Positions 25,995 through 35,700 of a stretch of DNA of 64,000 nt are shown here, piece by piece (positions within the stretch are counted from its first letter, which is position 1; every line of letters begins with the position of its first letter). The stretch is from assembly GCF_000526635.1 (NCBI RefSeq), contig NZ_JAGL01000004.1:1-64000 (forward strand), in the 5' to 3' direction. Source of the DNA: Aminobacter sp. J41 (GTDB taxonomy: Bacteria > Pseudomonadota > Alphaproteobacteria > Rhizobiales > Rhizobiaceae). The translations under genes were made by a program, and so were the position numbers. The notes beneath the pieces are model-generated. The model made no database searches, was not told where the DNA came from, and worked only from the letters and a program-made list of their open reading frames with translations.

Positions 25995-27140
25995 ATGAAA
26001 AAGCTTCTTGCCGCAAGCGTAGCCGCGCTTGCCATCAGCGTCGCCGGGGTGGCCGCCGCTGATCCAATCAAGGTCGGCGTCATCACCACGCTTTCGGGCG
26101 GCGGCGCAGGTCTCGGCGTCGATGCACGCGACGGCTTTCTGCTGGCGCTGAAGAACGCCGGCGACGCTGCGAAGGAAATCGAGGTCGTGGTCGAGGACGA
26201 CGGCCAGAAGCCGGAGCTCGCGGTCCAGATCGCCGACAAGATGATCCAGTCCGACCAGGTCGACATCCTGACCGGCATCATCTGGTCGAACCTCGCCATG
26301 GCGGTCGTGCCGAGCGCCGTCGCGCAGGACAAGTTCTACATCTCGGTCAATGCCGGTCCGTCGCCGCTCGCTGGCGCGCAGTGCCACCAGAACTACTTCA
26401 ACGTCGCCTACCAGAACGACAACTTCCACGAGGCGATGGGTCAGTACGCCAACCAGACGTACAAGAAGACCTTCATCATGGCGCCGAACTACCCGGCCGG
26501 CACCGACTCGCTGACCGGCTTCAAGCGCTACTACAAGAACGAGCTCGCCGGTGAGGTCTACACCCAGGTCGGCCAGACCGACTACGCCGCCGAGATCGCG
26601 CAGATCCGCGCTTCGGGCGCCGACTCGCTGTTCATCTTCCTGCCGGGCGGCATGGGCATCTCGTTCATGAAGCAGTACGCGCAGTCGGGCGTCGACATTC
26701 CGGTCATCGGCCCGGGCTTCTCATTCAGCCAGGACGTGCTGCCGGCGATCGGCGATGCAGCGCTGGGCGTGAAGAACTCGGCTTCCTGGTCGCAGGATCT
26801 CGACAACCCGGCTTCGAAGAAGTTCGTCGACACCTTCAAGGCCGAGTACGGCCGCCTGCCGTCGATTTATGCGGCACAGGCCTATGATACCGGCCTCCTC
26901 GTCGTCTCCGCCGCGCAGAAAGCAAGCGTCAAGGACGCCGACGCGTTCCGTGCAGCGCTCAAAGCTGCCGAGTTCGAGTCGGTCCGCGGCAAGTTCTCCT
27001 TCAACACCAACAACCACCCGATCCAGGACATCTATGTCCGCGAGGTTGTGAAGGATGGCGACGTGCTGACCAACAAGATCATCGCCACCGCATTCACCGA
27101 TCACGGCGACGCCTATGTCGACCAGTGCTCGATGAAGTAA
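25995..27140 (+). CDS. LIV-type ABC transporter substrate-binding protein
   Basis: A 381-residue periplasmic protein of the branched-chain amino acid/aromatic acid receptor family. The signal peptide (MKKLLAASVAALAISVAG, cleavage near AAA/D) precedes DPIKVGVITTLSGGGAGLG and the two lobes of a peripla_BP_6 domain, with IAPN-type segment FIMAPNYPAGTDSLTGFKR. Members near aromatic-CoA genes bind benzoate-like compounds. The ATG at 25995 follows GGGAG; a TTG two codons upstream is possible. It is the first gene of the transporter set. Confidence 0.93.
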   Translation: MKKLLAASVAALAISVAGVAAADPIKVGVITTLSGGGAGLGVDARDGFLLALKNAGDAAKEIEVVVEDDGQKPELAVQIADKMIQSDQVDILTGIIWSNLAMAVVPSAVAQDKFYISVNAGPSPLAGAQCHQNYFNVAYQNDNFHEAMGQYANQTYKKTFIMAPNYPAGTDSLTGFKRYYKNELAGEVYTQVGQTDYAAEIAQIRASGADSLFIFLPGGMGISFMKQYAQSGVDIPVIGPGFSFSQDVLPAIGDAALGVKNSASWSQDLDNPASKKFVDTFKAEYGRLPSIYAAQAYDTGLLVVSAAQKASVKDADAFRAALKAAEFESVRGKFSFNTNNHPIQDIYVREVVKDGDVLTNKIIATAFTDHGDAYVDQCSMK

Positions 27141-27203
27141 GCGAGGGCTGACAAAAGTACAGGCGTTGGGAGTGTCATCCGCGAAGGATATCGCGTGACA
27201 GAT

Positions 27204-27328
27204 ACCCCCACCCCTACCCCTCCCCACAAGGGGGAGGGAACTGGGAGACATGCCTGACCGGTCATCGCGGCTGACATGCACCTACCTGATCCCCCTCCCC
27301 CTTGTGGGGTGGGGTTAGGGGTGGGGGG
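27204..27328. repeat. Intergenic inverted-repeat element, copy B
   Basis: The arms at 27204-27240 and about 27290-27328 are reverse complements (ACCCCCACCCCTACCCC with CCCCACAAGGGGGAGG, and the counterpart CCTCCCCCTTGTGGGG). The centre of about 50 bp is unlike copies A and C. It lies between the receptor gene and the first permease gene, where a hairpin could trim or stabilise the receptor mRNA. Confidence 0.85.
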
Positions 27329-27379
27329 CGCCGCGATGCCGACAAAAACGAGACCTGCAGTCGAAGGGACATTCGACCC

Positions 27380-28303
27380 TTGCAAACCGCGCTTTTCATC
27401 GAACAGCTTCTCAACGGGCTGCAGCTCGGCGTGATGCTGTTTCTCATGGCCGCAGGACTGACGCTGATCTTCGGCGTCATGGGCCTGATCAACCTCGCCC
27501 ATGGCTCGCTCTACATGGTCGGCGCATTCGCCTGCGCGATCGTCGCCGCGCAAACCGGCTCGTTCTGGCTCGGCCTGGTCGCCAGCCTGGCAGCCGCCGC
27601 AGCCGCGGGCGCGATCATCGAGATCCTCGTCATCCGGCGGCTCTACCAGCGTGACCACCTCGATCAAGTGCTGGCGACCTTCGCGCTGATCCTGATATTC
27701 TCCGAAGGCACGCGCTGGCTGTTCGGCTCGTTCCCGCTCTATCTCGACATTCCGCCGCTGCTGCAGGGCACGGTGCCGCTGCCGGGCGGCTCGCGCTACC
27801 AGCTCTACCGCCTCGCCATCATTGGCGTCGGCGCGTTGGTCGCCATCGGCCTCTATCTTCTCATCACCCGGACCCGCCTTGGCATGCGCATCCGCGCCGG
27901 CGAGTCCGACCGCGAGATGATCGGCGCGCTCGGCGTCGACATCCGCACGCTCTACACGGTGGTGTTTGCGCTGGGTGCCGCGCTCGCCGGCCTTGCAGGC
28001 GCCATGGTCGGCGCGCTGCAGTCGGTGCAGGTCGGCATGGGCGAGCCGGCGCTGATCCTCGCCTTCGTCGTGATCGTCATCGGCGGCATCGGCTCGATCA
28101 AGGGCGCGCTGGTTGGCGCATTGCTCGTCGGCGTCGTCGACACGATGGGCCGCTTCCTGCTGCCGCAGCTCTTCGGACTGTTCATGAATGCTTCTCAGGC
28201 CGGCATCGTCGGCGGTGCGCTCGCCTCGATGCTGATCTACATCGTCATGGCGGTGGTGCTCGCGGTTCGTCCGCAGGGCCTGTTCCCGGCAGCGAAAGGG
28301 TGA
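27380..28303 (+). CDS. LIV-type ABC transporter permease 1 (LivH-like)
   Basis: A 307-residue inner-membrane permease with about eight hydrophobic segments. It begins LQTALFIEQLLNGLQLGVML and contains GVMGLINLAHGSLYMVGAF, a LivH hallmark, and the cytoplasmic coupling loop MRIRAGESDREMIGALGVD. The start is taken as the TTG at 27380, preceded by GAAGGGA; upstream in-frame codons come from repeat DNA. It pairs with the second permease 4 bp downstream. Confidence 0.92.
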   Translation: MQTALFIEQLLNGLQLGVMLFLMAAGLTLIFGVMGLINLAHGSLYMVGAFACAIVAAQTGSFWLGLVASLAAAAAAGAIIEILVIRRLYQRDHLDQVLATFALILIFSEGTRWLFGSFPLYLDIPPLLQGTVPLPGGSRYQLYRLAIIGVGALVAIGLYLLITRTRLGMRIRAGESDREMIGALGVDIRTLYTVVFALGAALAGLAGAMVGALQSVQVGMGEPALILAFVVIVIGGIGSIKGALVGALLVGVVDTMGRFLLPQLFGLFMNASQAGIVGGALASMLIYIVMAVVLAVRPQGLFPAAKG

Positions 28304-28307
28304 TGCG

Positions 28308-29294
28308 ATGAGCCTTTCGCGCGAAAACTGGATTTCCCTTGCCCTTCTCGCCCTGCTGCTCGCGATTCCTTACGCGGCGATCAATTTCGGCAACCCGTTT
28401 TACGTGACGCTGGCGACGCGCATGGCGATCCTCGGCCTTGCCGCGGTCGGCCTCAATGTCGCGCTTGGCCTCGGCGGGCTGGTCTCGTTCGGCCACGCCG
28501 CCTTCTTCGGCGTCGGCGGCTACATCGCCGGCATCATGGCGAGCCACGCCATGTCGATGCAGCCGCTCAACTTCGGCCTGTTTGCCCTCCCCGCCTCCAA
28601 CCAGATGCTGGCGATCTGGATCGTCGCGATGCTGGTGGCGGGAGTGCTCGCGGCTGCGATCGGCGCGATCTCGCTGCGCACCTCGGGCGTCTACTTCATC
28701 ATGATCACGCTAGCCTTCGCGCAGATGACCTTCTACTTCGCCATCTCCTGGCCGGCCTATGGCGGCGAGGACGGACTGTCGATCCTGGTGCGCAACCAGT
28801 TTCCGGGCGTGAACACCATGGTGCCGATCAACTACTTCCTGATCTGCTTCGGGGTGCTGGTGGTGGCGCTCATCCTCTTCGCGCTGATCAAGAACTCGCG
28901 CTTCGGGGCTGCACTCCAGGCCGCACGGCAGAACGAAGTGCGCGTTGCCTCGGTCGGCATTGCTCCGTTCCGCATCCGCCTAGTCGCCTTCATCGTCTCG
29001 GGCATGATCACGGCGCTTGCCGGCGCGCTCTATGCCGACCTCAACCGCTTCGTCAGCCCGTCGATGCTGTCCTGGCACATGTCGGGCGAGCTGATCGTCC
29101 TCATCATCCTCGGCGGCGTCGGGCGCCTTGCCGGGCCGCTGGCCGGCGCGATGCTGTTCGTGATGTTCGAGTTCCTGCTTGGGGGCCTCACCGAGCGCTG
29201 GCAGTTCTTCCTCGGACTGCTCCTCCTCGGCGTCGTCCTGTTTGCGCGCGGCGGCCTGATCGGCCTTGTTGCAGGGAGGCAGCGCCATGGCTGA
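28308..29294 (+). CDS. LIV-type ABC transporter permease 2 (LivM-like)
   Basis: A 328-residue inner-membrane permease. LGLGGLVSFGHAAFFGVGGY is the LivM signature, and ALQAARQNEVRVASVGIAPF is the coupling loop for the ATPases. About nine to ten transmembrane segments are visible. The 3' end overlaps the next ATPase gene by 8 bases, showing co-translation. Confidence 0.93.
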   Translation: MSLSRENWISLALLALLLAIPYAAINFGNPFYVTLATRMAILGLAAVGLNVALGLGGLVSFGHAAFFGVGGYIAGIMASHAMSMQPLNFGLFALPASNQMLAIWIVAMLVAGVLAAAIGAISLRTSGVYFIMITLAFAQMTFYFAISWPAYGGEDGLSILVRNQFPGVNTMVPINYFLICFGVLVVALILFALIKNSRFGAALQAARQNEVRVASVGIAPFRIRLVAFIVSGMITALAGALYADLNRFVSPSMLSWHMSGELIVLIILGGVGRLAGPLAGAMLFVMFEFLLGGLTERWQFFLGLLLLGVVLFARGGLIGLVAGRQRHG

Positions 29295-30036
29295 GCCCGT
29301 TCTCGACATCCGCGACCTGCGCAAGACCTTCGGGGCGCTGAAGGCAACCGACGGCGTGTCGCTCGACCTTCGGCCCGGCGAAATCCACGCGCTGATCGGC
29401 CCGAACGGCGCGGGCAAATCGACGCTGATCCACCAGATCGCTGGCACGCTGAAGCCGGATGCCGGCGAAGTCCGCTTCCTCGGTCAGACGGTCAACCAGC
29501 TTGGCGTTGCCGAGCGCGCCCGCATGGGCCTTGGCCGCTCGTTCCAGGTTTCGTCGCTCGCCACCGAATTTTCGGCGCTGCGCAACGTGATGCTGGCCGT
29601 CCAGTCGAAGCAGGGCTCGAGCTTCCGCTTCTTCAAGCCGGTGATGCGCGACAAGAGCCTGACCGAGCCGGCGATGGCGGCGCTCGAGCGCGTCGGCCTC
29701 AAGGACCGCGCGCATGTCCCGGCCGCGGAACTGTCGCATGGCGAACGCCGCCAGCTCGAGATCGCGATCGCGCTGGCGCTGGATTCCAAGGCATTCCTGC
29801 TTGACGAGCCGATGGCGGGCATGGGGCCGGAAGGCTCGCGCCAATTGACCGGCTTCCTCGACGGCCTGCGGCACGAAGCGCCGATCCTGCTGGTCGAGCA
29901 CGACATGGACGCCGTGTTCGCTCTTGCCGACCGCATCTCGGTGCTGGTCTACGGCCGCATCATTGCCTCCGGCAGCGTCGACGACATCCGCAACAATCCG
30001 GAAGTCCGCCGCGCCTATCTGGGGGATATGGAATGA
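29287..30036 (+). CDS. LIV-type ABC transporter ATP-binding protein (LivG-like)
   Basis: A 249-residue ATPase. Walker A is GPNGAGKST, the signature is LSHGERRQLE (His in place of the usual Gly), Walker B is AFLLDEPMAGMG, and the switch histidine is in LLVEHDMDAVF. The C-terminus YGRIIASGSVDDIRNNPEV resembles the LivG-specific end. The ATG at 29287 lies inside the preceding permease gene's last codons. Confidence 0.94.
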   Translation: MAEPVLDIRDLRKTFGALKATDGVSLDLRPGEIHALIGPNGAGKSTLIHQIAGTLKPDAGEVRFLGQTVNQLGVAERARMGLGRSFQVSSLATEFSALRNVMLAVQSKQGSSFRFFKPVMRDKSLTEPAMAALERVGLKDRAHVPAAELSHGERRQLEIAIALALDSKAFLLDEPMAGMGPEGSRQLTGFLDGLRHEAPILLVEHDMDAVFALADRISVLVYGRIIASGSVDDIRNNPEVRRAYLGDME

Positions 30037-30069
30037 GCCGCAGGACGACCTTTATGCCGGGCGCGGTTT

Positions 30070-30266
30070 ACCCCCACCCCATACCCCTCCCTACAAGGGG
30101 GAGGGGAGACCTTGATGCGGCGTTTCTCCCGGGCAAAGGAATTCGCCTGGCTTATCTGGTTGAACGGCAGGCCAAGGTGACCGTGGCCCGCAACCAAGAC
30201 ATTCAGGACGGCCGAGACTTCCCAGAATCCCCCTCCCCCTTGTGGGGAGGGGTAAGGGGTGGGGGT
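30070..30266. repeat. Intergenic inverted-repeat element, copy C
   Basis: The arms at 30070-30108 and about 30222-30266 match those of copies A and B as reverse complements, again with internal CCCCTCCC/GGGGAGGGG hairpins. The centre is longer, about 110 bp. A frame that starts on the LivG stop (ATG at 30033) stays open across the whole element and past the LivF start. Confidence 0.85.
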
Positions 30267-30303
30267 AGAAAATCCCGCCGACATTTCCAGACCGAGGCAC
30301 GCC

Positions 30304-30987
30304 ATGCTGCTTGAGATCAAAGGCCTCGAAACCTTCTATGGCGCGAGCCAGGCGCTGTTCGGCGTCGAGCTGGACGTAGCCGAGGGTGAGGTCGTCGCCC
30401 TCATGGGCCGCAACGGCATGGGCAAGACCACCACCATCCGCTCGATCATGGCGCTGACGCCGGCGCGGGCGGGAAGCGTGAGCTTCCAGGGGCGCGAAAT
30501 CCGCACCATGGCGCCGTTCAAGATCGCACGTCTCGGCCTCGGACTGGTGCCGGAGGGGCGGCGCTGCTTCCCCAACCTCACGGTCGCGGAGAACCTCGTC
30601 GCCGCCGCGCGGCCGGGCCGCTGGACGCTCGACGAGATCAATCGCCTGTTCCCGCGCCTTGCCGAGCGCCGTGACCAGATGGCGAAGACACTTTCGGGTG
30701 GCGAGCAGCAGATGCTGGCGATCGGCCGCGCGCTGATGACCAATCCGAGCCTGCTCATTCTCGACGAGGCGACTGAGGGCCTGGCGCCCGTCATCCGCAA
30801 CGATATCTGGGCGGTGATCCGCACCCTCAAGGCGGAAGGACAGTCGATCCTGATCGTCGACAAGACCCTGTCCGAGCTCTTGCCCTGCGCCGACCGCTGC
30901 TTCGTGCTGGAAAAAGGCACGACCGTGTGGCGCGGCACGCCCGATCAGCTCACGCGAGAACTTCAGGACCGCTATCTCGGCGTCTGA
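30304..30987 (+). CDS. LIV-type ABC transporter ATP-binding protein (LivF-like)
   Basis: A 227-residue ATPase with Walker A GRNGMGKTT, signature LSGGEQQMLA and Walker B LLILDEATEGLAP; the EATEGLAP form is characteristic of LivF. Length is normal. I chose the ATG at 30304 because upstream in-frame codons derive from the repeat. Together with LivG it drives the transporter that presumably imports the aromatic acid used by the cluster. Confidence 0.93.
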   Translation: MLLEIKGLETFYGASQALFGVELDVAEGEVVALMGRNGMGKTTTIRSIMALTPARAGSVSFQGREIRTMAPFKIARLGLGLVPEGRRCFPNLTVAENLVAAARPGRWTLDEINRLFPRLAERRDQMAKTLSGGEQQMLAIGRALMTNPSLLILDEATEGLAPVIRNDIWAVIRTLKAEGQSILIVDKTLSELLPCADRCFVLEKGTTVWRGTPDQLTRELQDRYLGV

Positions 30988-31034
30988 CCACATTTAGAGA
31001 AGCAGGCGTAGACCTGCTTATCGGAGGAGAAACC

Positions 31035-31442
31035 ATGACTGAATGCCCGCATCAGATCCTGCATCCGGCCAGCTGGAAGAAGGCCTCGGGCTACGCCAAC
31101 GGGGTCCTTGCCGAAGGCCGGACCGTCTGGATCGGCGGGCAGATCGGCTGGAACGGGCAGCAGGTGTTCGAGGAAAAGGAGCTTGCAGGGCAGATCCGCC
31201 AGGCGCTGCAGAACATCGTCGACGTGCTGGCGGAGGCCGGCGGCAAGCCGGAGCACATCGTGCGGCTGACCTGGTACATCACCGACAAGAAGGACTACCT
31301 CGCCAACCTGAAAGGCATCGGCGAGGCCTATCGCACGGTGATGGGCAAGCATTTCCCGGCGATGACCATGGTGCAGGTAGTTGCCCTCATCGAGGACGAG
31401 GCGAAGGTCGAGATCGAGGCAACGGCCGTCCTGCCTGCCTGA
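31035..31442 (+). CDS. RidA family protein
   Basis: A 135-residue YjgF/YER057c/UK114-fold protein. It contains ANGVLAEGRTVWIGGQIGWN, IVDVLAEAGGKPEHIVRLTW and YITDKKDYLANLKGIGEAYR. RidA proteins hydrolyse enamines and imines to keto compounds and ammonia. In this cluster the likely substrate is the amino-cyclohexene-type CoA intermediate, which would release the amino group of anthranilate; that is inference. The key arginine of canonical RidA is not obvious at its usual position. GGAGGAGA precedes the ATG. Confidence 0.9.
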   Translation: MTECPHQILHPASWKKASGYANGVLAEGRTVWIGGQIGWNGQQVFEEKELAGQIRQALQNIVDVLAEAGGKPEHIVRLTWYITDKKDYLANLKGIGEAYRTVMGKHFPAMTMVQVVALIEDEAKVEIEATAVLPA

Positions 31443-31546
31443 CGTCAGGCAAACACGCTCGCTATCGACTTGCGCGCCGCGAAGGCATATCTCCAAGTCT
31501 GTGCCCGCATCCGGCGGGCGGACGACCAGAGAGGCGCGCAAGGCAC

Positions 31547-32134
31547 ATGAAACTCGACATCAAGACGGACTTCACCAAGCTTCCGCGTGCTGAAAAGGTG
31601 CTGCGTTCAGCCGAGGTTCCGGCCAATGCCGCGCCAGCCAGCGGCACGATCGCCCTGGCGCATGACGAGCGGCACCTGCGCCGCAAGGTGCTGGCGCTGA
31701 CCAATGGCGACAAGGTTCTGGTCGACCTGCTCCAGCCCGTCGAACTGCGTGCTGGCGACCGGCTGGTGATGGAAGACAACAGTACCGTCGAGATCGCGGA
31801 TGCGGACGAGGAACTCATCGAGGTCACCGGCCGCGACGCCGCGCACCTGATCGAACTCGGCTGGCACATCGGCAATCATCATCTTGCCGTCGACATCACC
31901 GCCGAGCGGATCCTGATCCTGCGCGAAAGCGGCATGGCCGACGAGCTGCGCGAACTGGGCGCACAGGTGCGCGAGATAGCCGCGCCATTCCACCCGCTTG
32001 CCAACACCCACCGCGGCCATGGCCACGTTCATGCGCACGACCACGGGCATCATCACCACGACCATGATCACGGCCATGACCATCATCACCATCATTATCA
32101 TGGTCCGAACTGCGGCTGCGGCCACCATCATTAA
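31547..32134 (+). CDS. ureE: Urease accessory protein UreE-like metallochaperone
   Basis: A 195-residue protein. The N-terminal domain includes AHDERHLRRKVLALTNGDKV and LLQPVELRAGDRLVMED, and the C-terminal metal-binding domain has LGWHIGNHHLAVDI. A histidine-rich tail (about residues 155-195, some 20 His) ends CGCGHHH and should bind nickel. UreE delivers Ni2+ to urease. No urease structural or accessory gene is in the window, so this copy is separated from any urease operon. It lies 104 bp after RidA on the same strand but probably belongs to no shared pathway with it. Confidence 0.9.
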   Translation: MKLDIKTDFTKLPRAEKVLRSAEVPANAAPASGTIALAHDERHLRRKVLALTNGDKVLVDLLQPVELRAGDRLVMEDNSTVEIADADEELIEVTGRDAAHLIELGWHIGNHHLAVDITAERILILRESGMADELRELGAQVREIAAPFHPLANTHRGHGHVHAHDHGHHHHDHDHGHDHHHHHYHGPNCGCGHHH

Positions 32135-32307
32135 AGCCTGACGTTGCGGCTTCCGTCGTAGAGATTGAGACCGCGATTCACCCCGGCGAGGCGGCGCCAT
32201 TTCGGCATGCTGCGGCACATGGCAGCTTCGACCTCGCGGCATGGACCCGATGCACTCGGCATCCTGAGACGAGCATCGTCAGGCCGGGACTTCACCTTGC
32301 GGCAAAG

Positions 32308-32336
32308 AAAAAGGCGGGCTTTTGACCCGCCTTTTT
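32308..32336. terminator. Bidirectional rho-independent terminator
   Basis: The stem GGCGGG (32313-32318) pairs with CCCGCC (32326-32331), flanked by five A on the left and five T on the right. It ends trxA on the minus strand and can also stop plus-strand transcription coming from ureE. Confidence 0.9.
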
Positions 32337-32356
32337 CCTGTTCCGTATGCTGCCGA

Positions 32357-32680
32357 TCAGGCGACGGCGCTGCCGATCCAGGCCGACAGGGCGGTCTTCG
32401 GAGCCGCACCCACCTTCATGTCAGCCACTTCGCCGTCCTTGAAGAGCATCAGGGTCGGGATCGAGCGGACGCCGTACTGGGCAGCCAGTTCCGGGTTCTC
32501 GTCGATGTTGATCTTGGCAACCTTGACCTTGCCGGAGAGTTCCGTTGCGATCTCCTCGAGCGCCGGAGCGATCATCTTGCACGGACCGCACCACTCGGCC
32601 CAGAAGTCGACGACGACCGGCTCGGAAGCCTGCAGCACGTCGGACTGGAAGTTGTTCTTGTCGATGGTGACGGTGGCCAT
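32357..32680 (-). CDS. trxA: Thioredoxin 1
   Basis: A 107-residue cytoplasmic disulfide reductase with the active site [20 protein letters not shown] and the cis-proline loop [14 protein letters not shown]. The ATG at 32680 matches the conserved start; 15 upstream in-frame codons are non-native. It is the last gene of the minus-strand block and is followed by a clear terminator. In other Rhizobiales folC normally follows; here it does not. Confidence 0.97.
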   Translation of the reverse strand: MATVTIDKNNFQSDVLQASEPVVVDFWAEWCGPCKMIAPALEEIATELSGKVKVAKINIDENPELAAQYGVRSIPTLMLFKDGEVADMKVGAAPKTALSAWIGSAVA

Positions 32681-32753
32681 GGGGAATCTCCCTGAGACAA
32701 TTCGTGAGGCTGGAATGTGGGGCACGCGTCAGCGTGTTTCAACGCCTCTTGTC

Positions 32754-35700
32754 TCACGCTGACGTGAGTCGAGCAAGCGCACCGTCCATCATCTCGTCCG
32801 GCACGGGGATAAGTATTGGTGTCTCTGTGTAGATCAAAGCAGCACGAATTTGCTTGCCGGGATAGATCGGCTTGAGCAGTTCGCGATAGAGCGCCATTTG
32901 CGCCACGTGCCCTTGCGGGAGTTCTGTCGCAACCGACGGCGGCGGCCGGTTGGTCTTGTAGTCGATGATGAGTACGCTCTCGCCATCGACGATCAGCCGG
33001 TCGATCTTGCCCGAGATGGCGCGCTCGGTCTCGCCGAGCTTCACCCGGCCCGTGACCGAGACTTCCGCCCGTGAGCCGGGCGAGAACAGCGAGGCGAATT
33101 CCGGCGTCTCGAGGATCGCGTCGACAGACGCCCAGAGCTTTTCGCGCTCGCCCTCCGGCCAGGACTGGCCGATGCGCGCGAGGTAGCGTTCGGCGGCGGA
33201 CGCGCGGCGCTCGCGCTCGATCGAGGGCAGTATCTGCAGCAGCCGGTGGGCAGCGGTGCCGCGCTCAATGGCAAAGGATGGCTCGTTGACTGCATCGAGA
33301 ACCGGCGAGCGCAGCTTCACCATCTCGACCGGTTCCGGCTCGATCATCGCACCGGCACCCGAGGGCGACAGTGGCCGTGGCAGCGGCGGTGGGGCGGGCG
33401 GCGTCGACAAAAGTTCAGCTGGCAGCGGCGGCAGCTCCGCGACGGCGGCCTCCTCCGGCTTATCCGGCTCGTGCTGCTGCAGCGGTGGTGTTACCTGATA
33501 GCGCAGCACCGTCTCGTTCGTTGCCGGATGCTGGATCTCCTTTGTGTGCGGTGACTTGCACAGCGTCTTCTGCACCATCTGGTGCCAGCTGCCGTCCTTC
33601 TGGCCGCGCTTGCCATGATAGCCGCAGACGATCAGCCGGTCCTCGGCGCGGGTCATGCCGACATAGAGCAAGCGCCGGTATTCCTGCTCGGCCTTGCGCT
33701 TGGCTTCGTCGGCAAGCTTTGCCGAGAACGAATTGGCGCGGCCGGAGCCGGCGCGCCAGAGGAAGCCGTCGCCGTGCCAGCCACGCGTCGGGGCGCTGAA
33801 CGGCATCAACCGCGGCATGTGGCTGTCGACGAAGGGTTCGCCGCCGCTGTCGACGAGGAACACGATCGGCGCTTCCAGACCCTTCGAGGCGTGCGCGGTC
33901 ATGATGCGGACCTCGCCGCGCGTCTGGTCCATCTCGCGCTTCACTTCCGGGCCGCCACGGTCGAGCAGCGCGACCAGCGCCTCAAGCTGGGTGACGCCGG
34001 TGCGTTCGGCCGCAAGGCAGAAGTTCAGGAACTCGTCCACCACATCGCCGGCTTCGGCACCGAGACGGGCGATCAGCTTGCGCCGCAGGCCATCGCGCGC
34101 GAGCAGGTTGGAGAAGAACTCGAACGGCTTGCGGTAGCCGGCTTCGTTGCGCCAGCGCGCCAGCGTGTCCCAGACGTCCTTGTGCCGTTCCGCGCGCCGC
34201 AGCGCGATCAGCAGCGACTCCACCCCCTGGCGCTTTGCGGCGAGTTCGAACAGCTCGTTCTCGTCGAGACCGAAGGCAGGACTTTTTAGCAGTGCCGCGA
34301 GCGAAAGGTCGTCGTCGGGCTGCAGCGCAACCCGCGCGGCGGCGAGCAGGTCCTGCACGGCGATATGGCCGGTCAGCAGGATGCGGTCGGCGCCCGCGAC
34401 CGGGATCTGCCGGTTCTTCAGCTCCCGCGACAGCGCATGGATGAAGCGGTCGCGCTTCCTCACCAGCACCATGATGTCCCCGGGCCGCACCTTGCGCCCG
34501 CGTCCCTCGATCCGGTTGCCGGTGCGCAGCCAGTGGTCAATGGTGCGCGCGATCTGTTCGGCGAGCCGCACCGCTGGCGCCGAGGCGTGATCGACGGCCT
34601 GCGTCCAGTCCTCCGGCTCCTCGACATCGACGGGGCCGAGCGACGGCCACAGTTCGACATGGCCGGGCTGGTTGGCGCGGATGGCAAGGTGCTGGATCGG
34701 CTCGGGATCCTGCGTGAGACCGTCGCGGTGCTCAGGCTCAGAGAAGACGAGGTCGACAGCAGCCAGCACGTCCTCGGTCGAGCGGAACGAGCGGGTGAGG
34801 CGCACGTGCTCGAAGCGCTGCAGCGCGTTGGCGACGCGCTCGCGGAACTCGCGGCCGCTGCGGTCGAAGGCCTCCGGCTCCGCGCCCTGGAACGAGTAGA
34901 TCGACTGCTTCTCGTCGCCCACCGCGAACACGGTACGCACCACCCCTTCGCGGGATCCTTCGCCGGCAAAGAATTCGGCAGCGAGCGCCCGCACCACGGC
35001 CCACTGGTCGGGGCTGGTGTCCTGCGCCTCATCAAGCAGGATGTGGTCGATACCCTTGTCGAGCTTGTACTGCACCCATGCGCCGGCGTCCGTGCGCGAC
35101 AGCAGCGTGGCTGTGCGCACGATCAGGTCGTTGAAGTCGAGGAAGCCGCGCGCGCTCTTCAGGCGCTCGTAGCGGTGGATCAGCCAGTCGGCCAGCACAA
35201 GGGCGGCTCGCGTGTCCTCCAGCATGCCGAGCAGCTCGACGCGGTCGAGCACACGCGTGATTTCCTGGCAGTAGCGCTCGAACTCGTCCGGGAACTCCGG
35301 GAAATGCTCGCCGACGCCCTTCGCCATGATGGTCTTTGCCGCGCGCGGCTTGAAGGAAGAGCCGGAGCCCGAGAAGAACGCCTTCTTGAGATATTCCAGC
35401 CGGTCGAGCGCGTCGGTCGTCCCGCACGCCTTGCCGAAGTTTTCCGCGAACGAAAGTGCGTTTGTTTTGCCGGCTGTGGATGCTTTGGAACCGATGTTGC
35501 CGCAGAGGACCGGCGTAAAATAGTGGTCGGGCCAGAGGCTCGCCGCCAGCGCGGCGCGGGTATCGCTCGGGCCGAAGCCGAACTCCTCGAACAGGGCGTG
35601 GAAGTGGCCGTCGCCGGTGCCGATCTGCTCGATGAAGCGGCGCAGCGCATCGCGCTTGCCGACGATGTTGGCGAGCAGCGTTTCCAGCCCCGCCTCGCCG

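Noticed and set aside
24073-30266. The repeated GC-rich units as a possible CRISPR array
   Set aside because: The units are far apart, inverted in pairs, of unequal length and not separated by regular spacers. No cas gene is present.
32135-32300. A small minus-strand gene between ureE and the trxA terminator
   Set aside because: The frame (32131-32409) runs through the terminator and into the trxA 3' end, with no ribosome binding site and no recognisable family.
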